DNA from: Rhynchonema sp. JSB1_4
Taxonomy: Eukaryota > Nematoda > Chromadorea > Monhysterida > Xyalidae
Assembly: GCA_030248065.1 (NCBI GenBank)
Contig: JASAMV010003826.1
Coordinates: 1-64,000 of the forward strand
Direction of reading: 5' to 3'
Length of the DNA stretch: 64,000 bases
The notes beneath the pieces were generated by a model. It was not told the DNA's origin and did not search any database. It saw only the letters and a program-made list of their open reading frames with translations. The translations under genes were made by a program, and so were the position numbers. Of this stretch, positions 52,501 to 61,500 are shown in pieces. How positions within the stretch are numbered: position 1 is the stretch's first letter; each line of letters opens with the position of its first letter.

Positions 52501-55500
52501 GCTGAAAAGTGCGAAAGCCCCGAAGGTCAGTGTGCCCCGATCTTTTTGTACATTTTAGGAGAAGCTTTTTATTCATTAATTTCAGCTTTTTGTTGGAATT
52601 TGTTTGCACGTAACATGAAAATGAGTCAACAGAACTAAAAAAATGAATATCTGGGCAGGTAATAGTAATCGCATGGCATGGACACAAATGAGGTGCAGCT
52701 AAGTGTGTTGATAAATCGTTATCTCGCAAATGAATTTTGGTACCTGAATTTTTGCTGACTGAGAGTGACTAACACAAACCGGCATTAGTAATAATGACAT
52801 CGATGATTAAGAAGCGAAAAATCTACCTCATCACCACGCTTGCATCGAATAATGCAAAACCAAGCCATTAACCTGCTGGTTTCTGATAAAGGGGCGGAAA
52901 ACGCCAGTGAGGTCAGAAAATATTTAGTTGATGATTTGTCTCCGTTTGTTCGGATCTAGCACGGTCCAGCCACAGCAGCATCAATGTCGACTCCTTTGCT
53001 TGGGTTCGATCCCTTGTCAATGATCAGCAGGTCGCGATAGATGTGCATTCCTGTCGAAAAGTATCTTTGGTAGAAAATATTAACTCTTTGACTTGACTAA
53101 CTTTTTAATATGATTTTTTAACAAATGTGAAATGTAATGAACATTCATTTTAGTGACTGACGACTCCCGACCCGATCATGTCCCGATAAAGAGGGTATCT
53201 AGCTAGACAATGAACTAGCCGGTGAGCTCCTCAGCAAAGCGATGTTTCTTAAACCAAGTGTTGCCCTTTCGTGGTATTTCGGGGTGTTGTATTTGGTCCA
53301 TCATGCCTTTGAAGTAGAACAATATTGTATTCTGGTTCATTGGGTCACAACTTCCTCCCATTCCCTTGCGCCACGTGGTCTGGATGTCCTCCACAACGTA
53401 GGTGCCACCCTGGCGAAGGCACGGGAAATACATCTGCAGTGTGAATGCAAGCATTACGCGCATAGGTCATGTCACTGTCGGTACTGTACAGGCCAATTGT
53501 TTTTTTGGTTGACAGAACGGTTCTACTTGCTACACTTTTACCTGGGCCTTCTTTGGTAGCCTAATTTTTCCGTGATCACCCGTCATCCGCCTTGCTAACG
53601 TGACCACTGTTTTCCTGATCTTATCTGTCTTCTAACAGGCATTTACAGTTTTACACCACACTTGTGATGACGACAGCATCAACCTCGAATGTTTGAATAG
53701 TGGGTTTGTTGGCATGCGACGCGTCATCAATAATCAAATCGATGTCCTTGTATTTGTTGCAAATGTCCGTCTTCGTTTTGTTGTCCGTTTGTGAGGCCTT
53801 CAATCAAACTATGTGATGTTTCATTCTGCTTCTGCTTAATAACCTCGGGCCGTCATCAAAATATGACTTATTACATCTCAAGGTATGCTCTACACAAAAG
53901 TGACCTGGGGAACAGGTCACCTGTCACAGGTTCAATCCGATCACAAGGTTTGGTACGCGCCTAAGATAGGATCACGATAGTGCGGTAAAAGCAGTGAGTT
54001 TTCTGGTTTCATATCTTTCAGTTTTCACAAACGGGTGGTGCACCAAGACATCGTCAGTGTGGATGCACCAGAACTTAAAATGACGCTAAATTGTGAATGT
54101 TTGAATGTAACACCTGAATGAGCACGACTCGGTCTTGGATGGTGGGTGCTTTGTACTTGGCAGCGTTCCAAGGCTTGATGTCGACGGATATGAGTGTTGC
54201 GGCTGGGAACCAGGCTCGCCAGAACCATACCGACCCGCCGAAACCGCGACCGAACTCGACTATCGTGAACTTGCCTTTGTTCTTGTACTTGCGACAAATC
54301 TGCGATGTTTTTGGATGGATTTCAAGTCTAAATATAAAGGACACAGGACTATTTTGAAAAGTCCTATGTAATTATTTAACGAGCCAAAACTTGGGTACAT
54401 ACTGTGTATGTACCTGTTCCATTGGTTTGTAGAAATGTGGTTTTATGTCAAGATCGTCTGTGTTCCATTTCTTTGCCAGTTTCAAGTAGTTACACCCATC
54501 GTCAGTTGCGGGGGCGGATGGCTGAATGAGGCAAACGATCAGATGAAAGACATATTCAGACCAAACGTGAGTCGTCATCGACAGACACCCATACACGCGT
54601 TGGTCATATGAACAGGCAAATTTAACGTCGCATTTCGTTGGCTCCTCATGCGACGTGAACATACAGTATGTGTGTGTCAGCCACTCTGGGCCTGGCACCG
54701 GTACACCCCGCAGCTAACCGATGCAGCAACTGCTGACGAGTCGGTAGCTGCTTTGTCTTTGAGCGTTGTTGTATCCCCTCGACCGCCTTGCTGCAGTTGG
54801 CTTTCAACTTTCTCCAGCTGGCGGCGCAGTCGGTCGATCTCCGGCACGCATTGCTGAGCAATGTGATTTGGGTGCATACAGTATGTACATGATGTCTGTG
54901 TGTGGTTACGGTAATAAGTACATACGTGATGCCAACTGAATCCGCTTGCCATAAGGTACAACACTGCCATCGCCAGAACGCAAATGATGACGACTGGTAG
55001 TCTTGTGTCGGCCATAAGGAGTCGGGATCCATTGCCCATTTCAAGTTCACAAAAACTATTTTCATGTGCTCATTCGCAGCTTCAATGTTCAATGTATGTA
55101 CATTACCACTGTGGGCTCTTGACGCGCCAAGCGTTTGAATACAGTGGTAACCATGCAGTGCAGTGCACGGATAAAAACTTGGCATTAGGCACACGGCACA
55201 CGTGTGAGACTTGAGGTGTATGCGGATCGGAAAATACGGATTGCTCGGACTGGGCCGGTCGAAAAAAACATCGGTTCGAACCCAACTTTTTCAAACCTCG
55301 TCGGTCCGAACCCATGTTTCCCCAAGAATTTGAATTTTCACTGCCGAAGCCGCCCCGAAACGGATTCTAAAGTTCTAAAAATAGGAGTCTGGCCGAAGTC
55401 TCGAACCAGAGATTAGGATCGGGCAGGTAACCTCGGCCCGGCCCAACTGACCAAAACTCCGGCCCAGCCCGATTTGAAAATCCAAAATGGCGGCCCGACC

Positions 55501-58500
55501 TGGCCCGGACCTCCAAATCTCCGGCCCGGCCCCAGCCAAGAGTCCGGCCCGGCCCGGCCCGAGTTTCGGGCGGGCCGGCCCGATCCTTATCTGTCTCGAA
55601 CCTCTCCAATAAAAAGCGAACCACTTCGGACCGGGCGTACTTGACAGAAATACTACCTAGCCGCGGTTCGAAAAATGAGGATCCGAAAACCTGTCTAGAA
55701 CATGTGCCCCACATTTCAAATTTACGTGCATTACTTGTCACAATTTATGCACGCATGTCTAATTCGAAATACGTGTCGTGCCAGCCCATTTTCAAGTACA
55801 TAAGGAAGTTCGTTGAACGTAATGTTATTCTAGCTGTTGTGCCGTGTACGGTCTACAATTCAGGCAAATAGATTGTGTTCTCAGCCGATCAAATACGCCA
55901 TGTGAGGTAATAACTCGCGAAACAGCTGGGGCTGGTGGTACATCGATCCCTTCAGAATGTGCTGAATGGTATGACCGAAGCAGCACATGATGTCCATTGT
56001 CCTCGTTGTGCCACATGGATGAGCGTTGAACCATCAAGCGAAATTCAAACTGGACTCTGTTATTGCGCGTGCTTATTGCTTAACAAACCATGCCTGCGGC
56101 TGATTTTATTGGCTGCTTTCTTTGCGTGTGCTTCGCTCGGGGTTTTTTACTAAGTAGACAAACTAAACTAGTGTGACTTGTGGAAGCCAATCAGATGTTG
56201 GTTTTTTAACAACACCAATTGTACTGAACTCCGCACACCCGACGCAGGCTCGCGATATCTGATTCGCTTGCGAAACTTGGAACCAATAACATTTATGCAC
56301 ACAGTTGCAAGTTCGGGCCCGTAAGCACACCTCTGGGCCACTGTACCAAACAGTTGACTAAACATTGCGGCACGACATGGGATGCTGGAAATATGACACC
56401 GAAATGCAAGTTCTTTACATGCGCACATGTCGATCGGTGTAAGGCTTGTGTAACCCATTGGATTTGTTTTCCCCGGTAACTTTAGCTATTTGACACCGAA
56501 AACTGCCAATGAGATGCAGCTACGGTATACGCTGTTTCGAAGGCGTCGGGACACTGTTTATGACTTCTGAGACGTCGGTCACACAGAAACCAACTACATG
56601 TATACTACAAGAAAGATGTCACGTGCGCATGCACACACGAAATGGAGTTTGCGCTGCAAGAAAGATGCGCTCGCGGTAGTTTCTCATAACTTTTGCATAT
56701 TTTTAGTGGCATCGCTGGCTGGAATGTTGTTGTTTTTGAGAAACACGCGTGCAGAATGACAGTGGTGTCAAACACAGTTCGTGCCCGCCGGCCACTCGGG
56801 ACACCCGAATGTGGTTACTGCTGTTTGACTGAGATTGGTTTTCTTTTGCAGCAGCTACCCAGCTGAAAGCCCTCAAAAGCAATCTATCCGACACTTCACT
56901 ATCATGTCTGACCTTCTGGGAGTCGCTATTGCCACGGTGTAATGCATGTATGTACACTCATATTATTTGAGACCACGCGTGCTGACTGACTGACCGTGTC
57001 TATCTGTCTTCACTTCAGCTGAGATTCATAACCGGCGGCGGGCTTCAAACAATCGATTGTTTTAATTCCCCAGTGGATGTGCACTCGCCCTCGTCTAAGG
57101 GAGGAGTCTGTTGGACGAGCGACGACCACCCAGTCAACCAAGAACATTCACGCTTGGCTGCCGTGGTAGTTCGAAATCTGAAACAAAACAAACTGGGAAC
57201 TTTCTGGCCAGAAAATGCCGAAACGTCGCGAGAAGCGTCGCGAGCACCACACACCGGATGTCGATGCGTGCGACCTGATCATGGACGGCGCCGGCACCGA
57301 GATCACCACAATATCAGGTGGCAGGTCGAAACGTGCTGCAACCACGAAACATCAGCGACATCAGACGTTTGCCCCGATGGACAATGAGATTATTCCTCCT
57401 CCGCCGGCGCCCCCCGAGGTCGCCGTGGTGAAGCCGCTGAAACCGACAAGCCCGAAATTGAAAATCCGCAATAAATTCGACGGCGACGACGAGACAGCGG
57501 CAGCGGAGGGCACGGCGTTGTTGCTCAAGATCGGTCGAGCCTTTCTCGCCCGGTTGATATTCGTGGTGCACAGTCTGATCACCATCTGGCAGACGGTTGA
57601 GGCATACAAGAACCCGACATTCTGGGGCTTTGCGCTCATCAGCGTGTCCATACTGATGGAGGGAGGCTACACCATCATCATACATGCCGGCGATGAACGA
57701 AAATGGTATCATGCGTTGCTTGACTTGATAACTTTGGGCACTTAGCAAGCCTTTGATCGGATCTGCTCTGGCCTCGATCATATCCGACCTGCTGTTTTGC
57801 TGCCGCCCTGTGTGTTTTTTAGTGCCCTGACTGACCATGCTCAGCTTCATACATAATGTGTCTCAGGTTCTGTCCAAGCGTGCTGTTGTACGTGCTGTGC
57901 ACTGCACCACCCATCTGGGCACTCGAGCTCGACATGTCACGTGTTCGACTGTTGTCGTACGATTTCAATCGCACCGCACCCGTCTCGCTGACGGCACAGA
58001 TGGCTAGTAAAGAGGTAACACATGTTGATTTGTCGAAATTGTAGCGATGTGAAAATGCGCTAATGAAACATCAATCAGCCGATCACGCGCGCAGGTGCAC
58101 GCACTGGGCGCCGGTCACGAGCTGAAGGTGCAACTGCTCGAACAGCTTCTGCTTGTGATTCTGATCATCTGTCGATGGCTTCTGCCCAAGGGTGAAATCA
58201 GTCGCGAACAATTGTCGCAGATTTTGTTGGCTTATCTGGCCATCTCATCTGACATTGTCGAGCTGTTCGACGTGTTCAAAGAGCCAGCCGTTGTGCGCAC
58301 TGCACCATTGCAGTACATGGTGTTAACGTGCTGGTTTCTTAGTCTGCTACAGTTTCCATTCGTGCTGACGGTGAGCAAGGCCCGGAAGATGCGTGTCGCA
58401 ATTACGCAATCGTCCAGTTTCGAAGAGATCAAACGGCTGCAGGCTCGACAGGATGCGGACGACAAAGCGACCGTGTTTGATCAGGTATAATGGATTTGAT

Positions 58501-61500
58501 GATTGAATGGGTATTCTTGCCAGTTAGAATTGCTTGCATTTCATCAAATCAACGCGTTAGTGCCAGAGCATCGCTATTATGCCAACGTGTGCATCAGGGA
58601 AAGAACATGAACTGACTAATTCAGATCATTCGCGACGTCGATCTATGGGCGATCCTATTGGCGAACATGTTCCAAGATGTGCCATTCCTAATCGCACGAT
58701 TGATCCTGATGGTCGGCTACGGTGTGATCACGTACACAATGATATTCTTCACGTGCAAGAACCTGCTGATCATAATGTTGCAATCGTATCGTGCGTCGGT
58801 CATCATTCACGATCGATACGAAAAAGCATCGCCCGACGATGACATCAGGCGCTTGATCGATCACTATTCGAATACGATGCACCATTGTCGCGACATGCTC
58901 GGTGAATTGCGAATGAAGCACACCGAAGCGTACGCCAAGTATTCGAATTCGCCCGCAAGTGTGCGACAGAGGCGATTGGCCCTTGAACATCAGCATGGCG
59001 TCGTGGGTGGAGGAGTGGACTACGGTGGCAATCGGCATCGGGCATCGCCCCGGTCGAATCGACGTCGACAGCATGCTCGATCACGTGATTACGATCAGCC
59101 GTTGTTGGATGTGGATCACGATGATGACTATTTGGATGGTGGCGAGTTGCGCGACGTGATCATATCGAGTCCGATGCGGCCGCGTTCGCGATATCGCAAA
59201 GAGCACGATGTTGCCAGTGCGCACTTTGAGCTGGCGGGACCCGACGCGTCGCCTAAACTCGGTGGCCGATCACCAAGGCGCCATCAATCGCCGCATGATC
59301 CCGTCGATGATGACTATCTAACCCCCTCGCTTGACAAGGCCCGCGAGCATAAACCGGCTACGAGACGGACTCGGTCTAGAAACCGAGTCAAACCCGAACA
59401 GCACCGCGACTCGTTCGATTCGTTTACGGAGAAGGTTGAACATCGATCGACAAGCAGTCGTGAGTTGGCCGCACCGCCAGTGGCATTCTCCGGTGCGTCC
59501 CCGAGGGCGAGGGGAAGAAAGGGCAAGAAACCAACGGACAACAAGGACTTGAGGAACATTTATGAGGACGATGTGGACTATGATCTGGATGTGGACCATC
59601 ATGGGTCGAGGGATCGGAGTAGACGCAGTCGATCGAGGCACCACGATGATTATGATGAACCGAGCACGTCCAAACAGGGACAGACGAAAAAACGCAAACG
59701 GCGCAACAAGGATTGATGGACATAATGGTGTTTCATTTGATCTGGTGCACATTTCACTTTGCTTCTTTTGGTATCTTTATGGAAGGATGTGTTGTTGCTC
59801 TTGTCCCTCACCATTGACAATCACACTTGTTTGACTGATGCAATATCATTGTAACTTTGTTCTGCACATCGTTTCTTCGGCTTTCCAGCAACTCTTTCTG
59901 GGGTATTGGCTGTTGGTCTATACTCACGCTCGCATTGTTCTGCTTCTAATGCGCTCACGTTTGCGACTGTTTGTTAATCTGCGCTGCTGCTGCTGCCAAC
60001 CGTAAAGCGTATTTTAGGCCGCTGTTGTGTTGTACGACCACGTGTCGTGGTGCGCACTGTTGTCAAGGTCGCGTGTGTGTTTACCTTCCGAGACTGTGAC
60101 TGCAAGAATAAAAAACGTGAATGTGCAGCAGTAACGTTCGTTTGATCTGTTGTATTAGAAGTAGAAATACACGGCTGCAATGTTTCAACACAAGTTCTGG
60201 TTGCCATGCCGTCGTCATCATCAGGCAGGTGCACAGGCATACACACACACACGCGCTTGGTCCTTTCATTGCACACAGAAAAACACGGACTGGATAAACT
60301 GATTTTTTTTAAGAAAAGAAGACTTTCAGCATTCCAACACTCGTTTGTCTCCTTACTACCTTGTTTTTAATGAAAATGCCACTTTGATTCTTTTCGACAA
60401 ACAACTTTGGCATAATGTGTCAAGATTCGAATTTGCATAATGCAGCCCTCAATTTTCAGTCTGCCATCGAAGCGGAAGTGAAGATTCTAAAGGAGTCCAA
60501 GGACAAGTACAAGTCATTGACCGGGCAGGATTGGAACCCTAGTTTGGCCGAGGAAGTGCTCAAACAACAACAACAACAACAGCATCCGACTGGGCCACAG
60601 AAACCTACAGTGAGCAATATGCCTGAAGCGAATGGCGTGGCTGGTGTAACCAGTGAGGCGCCAGAGGCACAGGCCTTGAAACATCAGATTGATGAACAGG
60701 GCAACGTGGTCAGGAAGTTGAAGGAGGCAAAGGCACCTGCGGTGTGTTTGGGGGTAATTTTTGGGCTGGGCTGAAGTGGGCTGCGGGCTGAATAGGACGT
60801 CCAGCCTGCGAGAATCGTCGTAAGTGTGATTCTGGCTGGAAACATATGTGAACCATTGCGCTTACGCATAACTAATCCGCGCTTTAGTAAGTCAAATGCG
60901 GCAGGTCACCAGGAAATAATGCGATAATCGAGTTGGAACGCAAGAGTATATCCAATTTCAGTCCGAGGTTGATGCAGCCGTCGCTACACTATTGGCATTG
61001 AAACAACAGTACAAACAATTGACTGGTGTCGATCTGGCACCACCGAAACAAACGAAAAAGAAAGGTGGGATCGATAAAATTATTTTAGTTATTTTGTTTA
61101 TTTGCACTTGGAATTGTTTTTCATTCACAGAAACATTTAGGTGGTGGAAAGGGCGACCAGCAACAACTGCAAGCCAAACAGGACGGTCAGAAACAAGTCA
61201 AAGTCGCTGCTGCTGCACTTGATGGACAAACAGATGGGAAGAAGCAGACAAAGTGCGGGGCATTTATTGGCAGTAACTGATGTTTTATTGAGTATTTTGC
61301 TTAATGTGCGAACGAGTAAGATATTACATTTTTAGGCTCGGCCTCGATGTGAAGAAAACAGAGAATTTTGCTGACTGGTACTCGCAGGTTGGTTGTCTGA
61401 CCGCGAGTAAAATCGAGATCTCTACATATTTTTAATTAATAGTCAGTTAGTTATTTATAGCGTCGACACCCACTCAATAATAAAACGAAACGAAACGAAA

